Positions 49,601 through 60,168 of a stretch of 64,000 nucleotides of DNA are shown piece by piece. The stretch covers positions 5,296,990 through 5,360,989 of the forward strand of contig NC_087387.1 of assembly GCF_963675165.1 (NCBI RefSeq), written 5' to 3'. Below the pieces are notes generated by a model that had not been told where the DNA came from, ran no database searches, and was given only the letters and a program-made list of their open reading frames with translations. The translations under genes were made by a program, and so were the position numbers. This DNA comes from Halichondria panicea (taxonomy: Eukaryota; Porifera; Demospongiae; Suberitida; Halichondriidae). Positions within the stretch are counted from its first letter, which is position 1. The number at the start of each line of letters is the position of its first letter.

Positions 49601-52600
49601 GCTTCCATATTGAATTTCACGAAGAGATCGAGCTCTTCCATTTTTTGCAACTCCTTTTTCAAGTTAGCAGTCAAAAATGATACTGTAACAGCTATGTTTT
49701 TGAAATCCTTGCGCAGGTGGAGGCACTAAAGAGAGAGTTGGAGGACTCTGAGAGGGGCCACCACACACAGCTGATGAAACTGAGGAAGACAATGGACGAA
49801 CTGAGAGGGCAGCATCGCAAGGAGGTCAAAGGTCAGTCATACGGACCAATTGTCAAATATTAAATCCCATATAAATTATATAAAATAACAATCCTCTACC
49901 AGAACTTATACATGTACATGTATCCGTTTGAAATACTGGGACGGCATTGTTATCTACTTTACAACTACATGTAGTATACGCTTACACGTCTGCATAGACG
50001 TGCACCTCCTGATTAAGTCCATCTCACAGAGCTCACAGCCACCATATCTGATCGCTCGACTCGTGCCTCAGAACTAGAGGTGGAACTGGAGGTGTTGGAG
50101 GGAGAGCTGTCAGCCGCTCAGCAAGCAGCCAAACAAGCGCCCTCTCGTAGCTTGAAGGGACTCGTGGAGAGACTGCGCGAACAGTTAACACTCAAGGAGA
50201 AGCAACAAAGGGTGGGTAGTGGGCGGGAATACAGAGGGTAAGGGGTGGGGACTCAGCGGGTATAAGAGGCGGGAGTTCAGTTTTGGTGGGAGACTAGTCA
50301 ATGATTGATGCGTATCATTGTAGGGAATGAGGAAGTAAGGTACAAGAAGATATGATATACAGTGTGTTGTCATGTACATGCATGTTAGACCTTCATGTAT
50401 GAATGCGAAGGTGAATAACTAAAAAGATTGCTTACATGTACTGTATGTACTACTGTATAGCCATAAACAAATAATGTGGACTTTTTTATCCCCCCTACAC
50501 AGGCCCTGAGTCAGGCATTGCTGCAAGTGAGGGCTGACCTGGTGGAGACTGTCCAGCGTACAGTGGAGGGTGTGGCAGACCGGGAGAGACAGGAGATCAA
50601 TGTTAAACTACTAGTGGAGAAAAGAACGACTGTGCTACAGGTACAGCGCATGTGTGTGTGTGTGTATGTGTGTGTGTGTGTGTGGTCAAAGATCGCTTTT
50701 GTGTCTGGATACTATTTTTCTTAAGAAATAAGTAAGATAATACATGTAGAAACCTGTATCATTAGATTGCTTTCCCCAAATTCTTGCATACATTGTACAT
50801 GTGCAGTGTATGCATGATATCCTAGCTGCTACTGCTATCATACAATATCGCACACAGGAGCAAATGGACAACCTCACTCAAACACTCACTGTTCAATTGG
50901 AAGAATCTAAAGCAGGAGAGGCAGCAAAAGACGAGGAAATAACAGTACTCTCGAAGGGAATGGTAAAGGTCAAAGGGCAACTCCAAAAGGTAGAGGCTGA
51001 ACTAGAACTGAAGAGGCGTGGCTTGGAACAGTCCAAAAGCCGAGAGAGGAAACTGGCCAATGAGATTCACGAGGTACATATTGTACGTTTATGGGATGCA
51101 TGTACGTGTCATTGCATGTACATATCAGTTGATACAATTATTTGGAAGTAAGCTTCTGGTACACAATTCGTTTTGTGATCTCCACTTTACTTTGAATAAA
51201 TGCACTTTCTTAGAAAGCACAAAGTTAAATATACACTTTATTCCTCCCACTCTACTGTACTTGTACGTACATGTAGCTTCATGTTCAACTGGAGCAAAGG
51301 TCGCCAGATGTTGAAGAGTTGCAGAAAAAAATAAAAGTCCTTCAAGGGAGGCTAGAAAAAGAGAAATGTCGAGTCAGCGAGGAGATATCCCGTGGTACGC
51401 AGAGGGTGGTCGGGAAACGAGTCGATCAATCTGTGGAAGCGCAAGTAGAGAATAAGGTATATAGCTAGCTGGTTCACTTTGGTAGGTGGTAGCTGGTTCA
51501 CTTTGGTAGGTGGTAGCTGGTTCACTTTGGTAGGTGGTAGCTGGTTCACTTTGGTAGGTGGTAGCTGCATTATTATAATCACATCTAGACAAGGCCTATA
51601 TAGACTAAAAACATCTAATTTGTGTGTTTGAGATTGAGGATTGAAAATTGCCATGCACGTACCATTTCGAAAATTCAGGGCACGTCATGCACTGGGTTCA
51701 TGTAAATGTGTATACGTACATACATGTACACTGTGACTAAGTGCTTTCTCCGTGCAATCCCCTCCCCCTAAATGTAGCTTCGTGGTGGCAGTGCGGAGGT
51801 GGCTCGTTGGGAAGAAAGCAAGAAATGGCAAAAGAAGGTGGAGACATTGCGGACCAAGCTAACAGAGAAACAGAGAGAGTTGGAGCATGCGCACAGGACA
51901 GTGCAGTCACTCAAGGACACTCTAACCAGGTCAGGCACAGATTGTGTATGTATGAGTAGTCGTGGCCGAGTGGTTAAGGCGATAGACTAGAAATCTATTG
52001 GGCTCTGCCCGCGTAGGTTCAAATCCTGCCGACTACGAATTTTTATATTTCTTTTTTTAAGGTGATCTAGAAATCTATTGGGCTCTGCCCGCCCACAGGT
52101 TCAAATCCTGCCGACTACAAATTTTGTTGTTTCTTATGTGCGTGCATCTACATGTGTACGTTTTCCCTCTTTCAGATCTGAGAGAGAAAGAAGTATTCTA
52201 CAGGGAAAACTGAAGGCTGCTCAGAAAGCCACTGCTGAGTCAGCAATTGTTCCATGGATCGGAGGCGAAGCACAAAAGAAAGTGAGCATTTATCATTATC
52301 ATTCGTTTATTTGCTTCCACTAAAAAATCTATGCACTTGGTTCACAAATGTATACATGTACCCACCCCCGTCACACACACAGCTGCCGTCTGTTGAGACA
52401 GAGTCCCTTTGTAGTCGTATCTACGAACTGGAAGAGGAGGTTAGTCATCTGAAGAGAGAGTTGGTGCGAGGGAGAGAGGGGGAACTGTTTGAGACGAGGG
52501 GACGTTGTGAGCAGCTGACGAGGACAGTGGAAGCTCTGGAGGAGCAACTAGGGCAGCAGGTATCGGTGAATGATGAAGAGTAGTAGTTATTACATGTACA

Positions 52601-55600
52601 TGGCTATGTGTAACAAGCAGTTTATTGGCATGTGTAATTAGTTGGCCATGATCTGACGGTGAGTCTTGAGCTATACTCAACTTACAGTGCCATACATTAG
52701 CATACTGAAGTCTTACATTTTAAGGCAAAATGCAACAAGCCTGTCTATATAGTGGCGGCCATTCAAGGGCATACTAAAACAGTGGCTGTAATAAAGAGGT
52801 GACCTGCTTCCAAACACATGCTATGGAGACTTAGAGGCGACCTTGGGGGACGGGTGATCATGCATGCATGCACAAAGGACAGGTTTCACTGTTAAAGTAC
52901 GTGTACATATCAATCACGCTTTTAGGAAATACATACTATTACAGGTATGTAAATAGTTAGGTTGGAACCGTTAACCACTGGTTTTGTACACCCCCCCCCC
53001 TCCACACACACACACACACAGCACCCTGGCAGCTCTCAGCTGATTGCCCTGAGGGAGAGGGAGGATGCCTTGAGGGCAGAGCTACTCACAACTCAGAGGG
53101 AGAACATGACTCTAAGGTTTGACTACGAACAAGCTATCCTGGAGCTACCCAGGCTAAAGGTAAGAATATCATTTGGAATATTGCTTGTAAGAAATTATAA
53201 TGTAAACATTATATTGCTACATTTGTTCCCTATTGTCCAGAGTCGCCTGAGTGACCAACAGCTGTATGTTGAGGCACTCCAGAGCTCAGGGGCAGGAGAC
53301 AATGTGCGACCAATTACCAGCAAGAAGGTGCGTACATACTTGTACTTGTACACTGTGTATAACTAAGCCAGTTGCATGTGGTCCTTAAAATCTTCAGTAA
53401 TTTACTACCATTATGAAAGATCCATTCACATCTTGAGCAAACTGTACATGTATTTAGTAAAACAATAATTGTTTTTTAACATTCTCATGAGTATAGTATA
53501 CCTACACATACTGTATGTACGTGTAGGACGGGGGTCAAAGTGCAGCCGAGTTGGAGCGTGTGGTGAGTGCCATGCGGAGGGTGATTGAGCGACTACAGAC
53601 AGAGAACACCTCCCTAAAGAGCCGAGCAAAGGTCAACGGGGTCAAGAGCACCACCCTAACCGCACTGGAGAAAGAGAACAAAAAATTGAAAGTGAGTAGT
53701 TGCTGTATGTACCGACTACGTATGGTGACTGGTCATATGACTATAGACGTACTGTATGTGAGTATGAACCTTTTGCCATAATTATACTTTTGTATACACG
53801 ATTTCTGTATTCGTGCAAAACTATGAAGTTGAAGCCAACAAACCTATTTTTAATTTACTCTTCCTTGCCCCTCCCTCAGTCTGACCTGGCGGAGGCTGTG
53901 TCCAGCTCTGGAGGCGGTGTGTCTGTCAGGCTGCCCTCTGCCACCGAGAAGATTGTCACTGAGAACGACAAACTAAGGAAAGAAATAAAGAAGGTACTAT
54001 ATTCATTCATACACCTCTGGTTAGGATTGCATGTCAATGAAGCCAATAAATGAAATTGATACGCTCGTAGATGGATGTAGCTAAAGTTGATTGTCTACTA
54101 AACTATAGAGTTGTGATTGCCCGTTAAAATTTGCAGAACAGCTAGACAGTAGTACAGTTTAACATCACTCCAAAGGCAGCGAAACTACATTTACTGTTTG
54201 TGTACATTATTATTGCCTTGATCAGACTACCATTAATTTTAAATTGTCTGTCCATAATTATGTGCTTCTTATTTAATATGTGGTTACTTGTACATGTATG
54301 TAGCACAAAACGACTTTATTTCTTTGATTCTGTTGCAGGATCAAGATCTGATCAACAAGTTGCAACTGTCCAATGTAACACTGAAGTTGGAGAACAGTAA
54401 ACTACAGCAAGAGCACGACTCAAGACACCCTCTCACCACCAGTCATGATCATGATCACAGGTTTGTATTACCATGCATGTACATGTACATACATGTATCG
54501 GTGTAAATATAGAGGTAACTTGTTGAGGGATTGTTTTGCACACTTGTAAAATTGATTTTGGCCCTTCTTTAGTGGTTATATACCCGTTAAGTTTTAGTAT
54601 GAGATTAATAATAAATTAAGAATTGAACTAATTGGGATAGAGCATATTAGGGCCTATCGTTATGAGGCTTGACCGTGAGGTTGTTCAACTTGTAAACTTA
54701 CTCGTTATGAATGTCGTTCCTACCTTACGTACCTCCAGCTGTGAGGAACGTGTGGAGTGGCTGCAGACTGAGTTGGAGAAGAAGACGGCCATGTTGATGG
54801 AGGTCAAGAGAAGCTTGCGAGAAACTGTTGACAGAGAGAGACAAATCAAGGAGCTAGCCACAGATACTGAGGTAGGTGGAGTAGGGGGTTTCCCTCACTG
54901 CATTTGCCTGCACATGATACAAAATAACGGTTGCTATATCTCACTAATTGTTTACATGTAAACCTGTCTGTATAAAGTAGTTGCTTACAAACCTAAACTA
55001 AACCGAGTGAATATACGTTGTTTATTATACGTGTATACTGTCGCATCTTGGTATATCTGTTGCGTTTCGTAATTTTGTTGATCCTGCGCACATCCTTTCT
55101 TCAGTTATCAGAGAAGTTTCTGACAGTGTCCAGAGAGAAGGACGCACTGCAGGAGCAGGTGGCTCAGGTACATGAGATAAGATTTTGTCTTAGTGTTTGC
55201 TTCCTAAATAATTATACATGTACACATCTGTGATTATAATTATGTGTACAAATTATGTGTATAATGATTCTAAAACTATTGAAATAAGCCTCAAGCTTTA
55301 ATATACATAATATACACGTACATGTATCTTTAAGTGATTTACAGCACAAATGCATGCATGGGTATATACAATTAAAATGTCATACTCACATACGCAGCTA
55401 CACTAATCCGTGTGTATAACGTACACGTATAAAATTATATAATTACAGTAGCTGTATTTGCCCGCTATATACAGCTCAAGAAGGAGCTTGATGCGTTTGA
55501 CCCGAGCTTTTTTGAGGAGATCGAGGACCTCAAGTTCAATTACCAGGAGTGTGTGCGGAGAAATGTTCAGTTAGAAGAGCAGATGACTCAGCAGTACGGT

Positions 55601-55630
55601 GTCACCATAGAAACAGCGGAGAATGTGTAA
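34755..55630 (+). CDS. CEP290: Centrosomal protein CEP290, ciliary transition zone
   Basis: Very long coiled-coil protein of the ciliary transition zone and centriolar satellites. 44 exons, all phases closing to 2325 residues (human 2479): 34755-34869, 35326-35477, 35749-35979, 36806-36964, 37044-37157, 37266-37424, 37722-37844, 38441-38626, 38978-39049, 39304-39374, 39737-39929, 39989-40139, 40548-40639, 40699-40887, 41138-41368, 41724-41852, 42077-42226, 42459-42539, 42802-42975, 43251-43444, 43764-44354, 46992-47109, 47280-47443, 47671-47764, 47970-48080, 48211-48603, 48803-48937, 49244-49405, 49717-49831, 50030-50211, 50503-50640, 50858-51073, 51277-51456, 51778-51929, 52176-52281, 52383-52559, 53022-53159, 53241-53327, 53527-53691, 53880-53993, 54339-54460, 54739-54871, 55105-55167, 55475-55630. 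The start MDWSALSTTNLSEL has an ATGG context. Signatures in CEP290 order are ENEALREQLGLDP, LEMKELNERQRAD, SEIARQQ, RWEESKKWQKKVETLRTKL, TEKIVTENDKLRKEIKK and FDPSFFEEIEDLKFNY. Introns host two tRNAs and an antisense receptor gene. Confidence 0.97.
36088..36150. repeat. Dispersed repeat copy in CEP290 intron 3
   Basis: Shares AAATGAAAGCACCGCAGGTG and the flanking ~60 bp with 34456-34520. About 450 bp downstream, ACCGTATACCTCGCTTGCGC (36600) may mark the far end of the same element. Confidence 0.6.
37615..37721. repeat. CA-rich tract running into the CEP290 exon 7 acceptor
   Basis: About 105 bp of CA repeat with CTCCA interruptions, ending in ACACACAG|GCA. The same intron starts with a GT/G-rich donor region (37425-37450). 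Confidence 0.9.
38067..38336. mobile_element. TA-flanked miniature element in CEP290 intron 7
   Basis: Terminal inverted repeats of about 40 bp, starting TA-CCGTATAGCGGGTATATT and ending with its complement plus TA. No coding capacity. Confidence 0.8.
38670..38965. repeat. 28-bp minisatellite in CEP290 intron 8
   Basis: About ten copies of a unit with CCCCCTCCCATGTACTACC followed by ATATCACTA/G. The last partial copy supplies the pyrimidine tract of the exon 9 acceptor. Confidence 0.95.
40202..40300. repeat. Dispersed ~105 bp repeat, copy D (CEP290 intron 12)
   Basis: Same family as 14131-14237 (AATACAGCCAGGTCAATGG, then AGCATGTGTTTGGACCTGTG). Confidence 0.8.
40430..40546. repeat. Pyrimidine-rich ~10 bp tandem repeat at the CEP290 exon 13 acceptor
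   Basis: Imperfect units of CCTCACACTC/CCCCTCACAC type run directly into CCCTCAG|GG. Confidence 0.85.
41918..41990 (+). tRNA. tRNA-Val (CAC) inside CEP290 intron 16
   Basis: 73 nt cloverleaf. Acceptor stem GTTTCCG/CGGAAAC with discriminator A. The anticodon stem TGTGC/GCACA encloses loop TTCACAC, with anticodon CAC. The T arm contains GGTTCGATCCC (box B), and box A is TAGTGTAGCGG. A T6 run (41993-41998) follows as a Pol III terminator. It fills a third of a 224 nt intron, on the sense strand of CEP290. Confidence 0.95.
44443..44677. mobile_element. TA-flanked miniature element in the large CEP290 intron
   Basis: Inverted ends TA-CCGTATAGCGCAAAATTTT and AAATTTCGCGCTATACGG-TA; 235 bp, AT-rich, noncoding. 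It belongs with the decayed copy at 20601-20772. Confidence 0.8.
44866..46732 (-). CDS. SRCR-domain single-pass receptor nested in CEP290
   Basis: A complete gene on the strand opposite CEP290 and wholly inside its intron 21. Exons 46732-46672, 46613-46455, 46381-46244, 46180-45998, 45930-45531 and 45052-44866 give 375 residues. The signal peptide is MQVSSFFMLLTGVITVTAQS. SRCR-like domain 1 has GQLRL, WRWVCHDESQW and ATCGQLGYSNEF, then TLSDCNG and LVQLIC. Domain 2 has GEIRLVGGSTDREGRVEVC, RWRTVC and ARAVCLRTG, with a diverged end (ERCDSFVELEVFC). A Ser/Thr-rich stalk, a transmembrane helix (IAGIGVLVALLLAVSVGWIV) and a ~70-residue tail with tyrosines in LTYAVV, NPAYEAV and TYDVV follow. Scavenger-receptor cysteine-rich proteins are usual cell-surface or immune-type receptors in sponges; ligand and partners are unknown. 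Regulation must be independent of CEP290 because the promoter is internal. Confidence 0.85.
45103..45382. mobile_element. Pogo/Tigger-like miniature element in the SRCR gene's last intron
   Basis: Ends CAGTAGAACCTCGATTATCC and its complement, flanked by TA on both sides; 280 bp. The CAGT...CCTCGATTATCC terminus is typical of pogo-type mariner elements. No transposase is present. Confidence 0.8.
51467..51562. repeat. 24-bp minisatellite in CEP290 intron 33
   Basis: Four tandem copies of a 24-bp unit, AGCTGGTTCACTTTGG plus TAGGTGGT, starting about 10 nt after the donor of exon 33. Confidence 0.95.
51956..52037 (+). tRNA. tRNA-Ser (AGA) inside CEP290 intron 34
   Basis: 82 nt class II tRNA with acceptor stem GTAGTCG/CGACTAC, box A TGGCCGAGTGG, and anticodon loop CTAGAAA with anticodon AGA. 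The long variable arm has GGGCTCTGCCC, box B is GGTTCAAATCC, and the discriminator is G. T-runs at 52040 and 52052-52058 follow. Sense strand of CEP290, in a 246 nt intron. Confidence 0.95.
52057..52119 (+). pseudogene. Truncated second tRNA-Ser (AGA)
   Basis: Repeats the tRNA-Ser sequence from TTAAGG onward (CTAGAAATCTATTGGGCTCT, GGTTCAAATCCTGCCGACTA). It lacks the 5' acceptor strand and first part of the D arm, has lost three bases at the anticodon stem and has a changed variable arm. Not able to fold as a tRNA. Confidence 0.9.
52775..52850. repeat. Reverse-orientation partial copy of the ~105 bp dispersed repeat
   Basis: GTGGCTGTAATAAAGAGGTG then CCAAACACATGCTATGGAGA is the reverse complement of the dispersed repeat seen at 16862-16970. 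Confidence 0.7.
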
Positions 55631-56367
55631 ACTGACTGTGTATAGTTACTATGAGGCTTATCACTTATTTATTCTCCTAACATTATACTGCATGTATATA
55701 TTCAACAATTTTTATCGTATTTGTCGTGTCAAATTCTAAAGAAAGGTGGTATAATTATTATAAATTGTATGAAATGCTTTGAGAGTGCATGCATAATGTA
55801 CGTAGTAAGAAAAAGTACGTGCATCCAGGTATATGTATGTCATTAATAATAATTATGGGGATGGATGCATTATCTTGTTAGTTTTCCACTTGTGTAATCG
55901 TAATGAATTCCCGACTTAAAAATATGAGTATAATAATGAGGCGGCGGTGGTCATAAAAATATAGAGGACTATAGCATTTTGCATTGTGTGATTAAAATAA
56001 TGGGCAAAGATCATCAGTAGAGCTATAATTATTACTGTACGTTGAGGTAAACTTTCACGGAATCACCTTAATTAATATTTTTACAGAATTGCAGTACAAA
56101 ATGTTAATTATTCGTGGGTAAAAGTATATATACATGCTACATGCAGCAATAATTACTCATGATCAGTAAAAATCTGGAACATTCAAAATTATTATTGCCC
56201 GCTCAGACGGTAATTTTTCTTATATCCTTATAACTAAAAAACAGCATTATAAAAAAACAAAGGTATACGTATCTATAATTATATAAAATACGAATGGCCG
56301 GGACATGCATGCATGCCAGTTATAATTATAGTTAGACACAAAAAGTGGACATGCAACATAATAATTA
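55631..56367. other. AT-rich spacer between CEP290 and the beta-helix/membrane gene
   Basis: Contains the 3' regions of two convergent genes. No gene, no clear tandem repeat and no convincing palindrome seen. Confidence 0.6.
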
Positions 56368-59300
56368 TCAATGTATTTGGCTTTCCAGCAATGGCTCCCT
56401 CAGATCAACTTGATAAGTTGCGGGTGTCAGCTCAGCCACGCTCTGTGTGACTTTGTTAGCCTCCAATTCAGCTGGCTCATTTATAATTAGTTTTTGGCTC
56501 TTGGGTAATTTAATTTCTCCTATTTTTTGGGCAAAAGCTTTAATTCTTTCCTTCACCATTGGTAGCTTCTTGAGTCGCCAGTAAATGTGCAGAATTATAA
56601 TACCGACAAATGTTAGTAGTGCTATCGAAATCGATATGTATGTGGCTATTTCTCTATGACCGTTGATTGAAGAATGCAGAGAATATGAGGTAGCTGCTGC
56701 AAGCACACCTAGGTTCACCAAGAAGGACATCTCCAGTGTGTCAATCCAACTCTTGTCATATATTCCTCCAGTCACCTTGAACATAGATATAGCAACAATA
56801 CAGGCTGTAATGATAACAAGAAGGTTTAGTTGTATATTTTCTCCCAATGCAAATATAGTTAGTAGCACAGCTCTCATTAGAAGACACAGCCCTGCCCAGT
56901 AGCGATGGTTGGGTTTGAAAGGGATCAGATATGCGTGTATGAAAGGCTGAAGTCTCAATCGTCGAAGAATTTTGGAGATGAAATCGCTTTTCTGTAAAAC
57001 TTGTGCAGAGAACAGTACAAGCGTGTAGGGTGTCAGTAACAATAGGAGAAACACTGATGCGACTATGATAAGAGTCAAATGATGCCCAGAGGCATAATCA
57101 ACATTTCCATCGTATCTCCACACTCTTGTTCTGATGTTCCCAGGGTTGTGAAGAGTCGAATAGTAGAAGATACTGATGATGTTCTGAGCTAGTGAGTTGA
57201 AAGACAACAAGATTATAGTAGCAAGAACAGCTACAGGGTCGCTGGTACTGAAAAACTTTGATACCTGTACAGAGTATCGGCATAGAACAACAATCAGGCC
57301 TGCTAGTATCCATATGTAGACTGGGAATACAAACTGTAGTCCACTGTATGCAATCTGATTCATGCCGTCGTAGAAGCATGTTTCGATTCCAAAATCGAGG
57401 TTCAGCCATGATATAAAAATGATATAGCCACGGAAAAATCCCACTGGGAGAAACACAGCTTGATTGCTGTTTAAAATGTTGACGTAGAAGATGAGTCCAT
57501 TTATAGTTCCTGAAGACACTGTCATTTGTGTTAGGAAGACCAGGGCAACTACTAATATTCCAGCCACTACAAAAACAACCAATAGCGCCAAGTAAGCATT
57601 ATCTGAACAGTTCTTACATATTTCTCCACCGAGCAATAAACTAGTGTTCATGTTGCAGCTTCCACACAGAACACCAGACCTATTGTTGTCACAAATACCA
57701 TCATCCGAAAAAGTGAATGTGCCATTTCTGATACAGAAACGATGAGGACAATTGTCATACCAATTTACGGCACCTTGATAGATGGAGTCATTTGCAGGCC
57801 CCATCCAAAATGCTGGATACTCTATTCTCTTCTGAAAGTTATGCTCATTCACGTCACAGCTGAGTAGAAAGTTCTTGATGCTTTCATCACAGACGCAAGA
57901 ATCCCGCTTCTCATTGAATGGAAATCCATCAGGACAAAAGGGGTTTAGATTAACATTCACTTTCAACGACTTCTCCATATCAAAAAATGAATCGCCAACA
58001 TTCATTATAATAACTTCATTGTCTGCCGAAGATTTAACCGTAAAGTTAATGCTGGTGCACTCCGTTGCGCTAACACTTAGTAGCCTACCATTGTTCCCGA
58101 TAAGAGAGGCAGTAATTGATAGATCCCCAATATCTACTTGCTTTCGGGAAGACTCGAAAGTACTTCGTACCGGTTCTGACATATTGCTCCCGTAGAATTT
58201 GATGGCTCTAACTTCTACAGAGAAGCGCTTTCCTTTGAATGCTGTTATATTTTGAGATCGGTCGGAGCACTTTTCTCGATCATCTTCACAAAAGCAAAAC
58301 CAGTAGCTATCGGATGTAAACATGGGCACTGAATTATTGGTGAGTGAAGTTATTGTTCGATTCAAGTCAATTAAAGCAGGATACTCAACTTTAAGAGTTT
58401 CTATGTGGTCAAAGTTCACGTGTATAACGCTGCCCCCAGGGTACGCTTTGTTACGTTGGAATATAAGGGACACCTGAGGATTGTTCTCGTCTTGGAGACT
58501 AATTAAACATTCTTCACGGTTGTCAGAACAATTCGTATGCTCAAGAGAAGTTCCGATAAAAATAGCACCTCCTTTCACTGCAGTATTGTTAATGAAATGC
58601 AGACTAGTTTCTTTCTCAAATTCAATCCGAGATGATTGATCCAGGAATAAGGCACCCCCATATCTTGCTGAGTTATGATTGAAACATCCAGTGCCGCTAA
58701 ATCTAACAGTAGAGAGAACACTTGCATATATCCCTCCTCCATTTTCGTCGTCATAGATATTATCATGAAAGTTGTACGTACCTCCCAAGAATAGAATGCT
58801 TTGTATTAGAGCAAGAGTACCATCTTTAAAATCATCTTCTATGTTGTTACTTGTGAAAGTGGAATTACCGCTTATATCAATCGTTGACCGTGAAGCATAC
58901 AAAACTCCAGCGTTCCCTTGAAATTGGATGTCGCCACGTAGAGTTAGTTTTCCATCATACACAACAATTTGCGATGGATTATTAACAACTGATACAATCC
59001 CACTGACCGAAAGTTCCGAATTATCAACTAAAATTATTCGCAAACGAAACGTGTTGTTATGAACTACTAGGGCTCCATCGTTAATTGTAAATATCGAGTC
59101 CTTCGTTAATGAGATGCCTTGATGACCACCCGGATTGCTCGTTAAATTAAGCATTCCTCCTATCATGAATATGTGTGAGGAAATTGATTGAACTGACATA
59201 ATATATCCTTCATTTCCACTTGACTCAATGTTTCCTGTCAAGTTAAGTGTGGCACTGTTGTACAAGAGAAGTCCAGCGGTAGATTTATTGATTTCGTTGA

Positions 59301-60168
59301 TTCCTTTATTCTCAATAAAATACAGATTGCCCCTACATTGCAATTCTGTTCTATCAAGGGCAAAAGAACCACCTAGACAGACAAGGTTTCGTTCAAATGA
59401 CCAATCTCCATTCACAACTGCCTCAACGTTACTCAAGGCCATTACACCAAACGGTCCGACATTATCAGTCACATAAACACTCTCAGCTGTTAGGAAACCA
59501 CCATCAATTCGAAACACCACCTCTTCTGCATTAGGGAAGCTGCTGTAGACACACTCAGAATCATATTCTCCAATACTGTTGTTGAAGATGCTGAGGTTAT
59601 TTAATGTGATATTTCCTGAGTTTTGTATGTTGACAATCGTAGCAAGTGCGTTTTTGTTATTGGTAATCACAAGGTTAGTGAGCTCAACATTTGAGCCGTC
59701 TTTAATGTAGAGAGCATCAGAGGTGGTGTTAGCTACACTGATGTCCATCATCTTCACTGTATTGATGTTGATCAAGCTGATACCAGGCAAATCACTTTCA
59801 CCGCACGAAACAAAGGCCACATTCTGAATAGTTACGCTTGTCAAACCATTGAACGATAAAGTGGCTTTTTGTCGGCAGTAGATGGTGGTATTTTCAGTTC
59901 CGTTTAGAGAGAAGCTCTCAGTGATGGTCCCATTTAATAAAAAGTTTGAATCGAGATAATATAGACCAGGAGTTAGTATAAACTTGGAAGGGAGGTCACT
60001 ACTTGTATTGAGTGCGTACTCAGACAAAGTCTGACAGTCAGGGAACTGGTAGGAACAGGAGCACTCTTGTTGGCAGCTGTCGGGTTTGACGTGAATCAGT
60101 TGCTCTTGGGCATTGCAAATAATCAGAATTGTTAGGAGAAAAAGTACTTTCAATCCTGTTGAAGCCAT
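56368..60168 (-). CDS. Intact beta-helix ectodomain / multi-membrane-span protein (1266 aa)
   Basis: Single uninterrupted exon. The frame opens 36 codons earlier, but the ATG at 60168 directly precedes a good signal peptide (MASTGLKVLFLLTILIICNA), so it is taken as the start. After a short Cys-rich segment (CQQECSCSYQFPDCQ), residues ~60-610 are repetitive with GGAI/GGGI and FxxN/NN coils, like a right-handed parallel beta-helix. A stalk of ~250 residues follows with a cysteine cluster (NNRSGVLCGSC...CKNCSDN). The last ~430 residues have nine or ten hydrophobic segments, with conserved ETCFYDGMNQIAYSG, RVWRYDGNVDYASG, and FKPNHRYWAGLCLLMRAVLL. A cytoplasmic tail ends REPLLESQIH. The YW-containing motif recalls large beta-helix or Cys-rich membrane proteins of protists and early animals; no function is established to my knowledge. 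It may be a surface receptor or adhesion molecule. Three damaged paralogues lie in the window. Confidence 0.85.
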   Translation of the reverse strand: MASTGLKVLFLLTILIICNAQEQLIHVKPDSCQQECSCSYQFPDCQTLSEYALNTSSDLPSKFILTPGLYYLDSNFLLNGTITESFSLNGTENTTIYCRQKATLSFNGLTSVTIQNVAFVSCGESDLPGISLININTVKMMDISVANTTSDALYIKDGSNVELTNLVITNNKNALATIVNIQNSGNITLNNLSIFNNSIGEYDSECVYSSFPNAEEVVFRIDGGFLTAESVYVTDNVGPFGVMALSNVEAVVNGDWSFERNLVCLGGSFALDRTELQCRGNLYFIENKGINEINKSTAGLLLYNSATLNLTGNIESSGNEGYIMSVQSISSHIFMIGGMLNLTSNPGGHQGISLTKDSIFTINDGALVVHNNTFRLRIILVDNSELSVSGIVSVVNNPSQIVVYDGKLTLRGDIQFQGNAGVLYASRSTIDISGNSTFTSNNIEDDFKDGTLALIQSILFLGGTYNFHDNIYDDENGGGIYASVLSTVRFSGTGCFNHNSARYGGALFLDQSSRIEFEKETSLHFINNTAVKGGAIFIGTSLEHTNCSDNREECLISLQDENNPQVSLIFQRNKAYPGGSVIHVNFDHIETLKVEYPALIDLNRTITSLTNNSVPMFTSDSYWFCFCEDDREKCSDRSQNITAFKGKRFSVEVRAIKFYGSNMSEPVRSTFESSRKQVDIGDLSITASLIGNNGRLLSVSATECTSINFTVKSSADNEVIIMNVGDSFFDMEKSLKVNVNLNPFCPDGFPFNEKRDSCVCDESIKNFLLSCDVNEHNFQKRIEYPAFWMGPANDSIYQGAVNWYDNCPHRFCIRNGTFTFSDDGICDNNRSGVLCGSCNMNTSLLLGGEICKNCSDNAYLALLVVFVVAGILVVALVFLTQMTVSSGTINGLIFYVNILNSNQAVFLPVGFFRGYIIFISWLNLDFGIETCFYDGMNQIAYSGLQFVFPVYIWILAGLIVVLCRYSVQVSKFFSTSDPVAVLATIILLSFNSLAQNIISIFYYSTLHNPGNIRTRVWRYDGNVDYASGHHLTLIIVASVFLLLLLTPYTLVLFSAQVLQKSDFISKILRRLRLQPFIHAYLIPFKPNHRYWAGLCLLMRAVLLTIFALGENIQLNLLVIITACIVAISMFKVTGGIYDKSWIDTLEMSFLVNLGVLAAATSYSLHSSINGHREIATYISISIALLTFVGIIILHIYWRLKKLPMVKERIKAFAQKIGEIKLPKSQKLIINEPAELEANKVTQSVAELTPATYQVDLREPLLESQIH

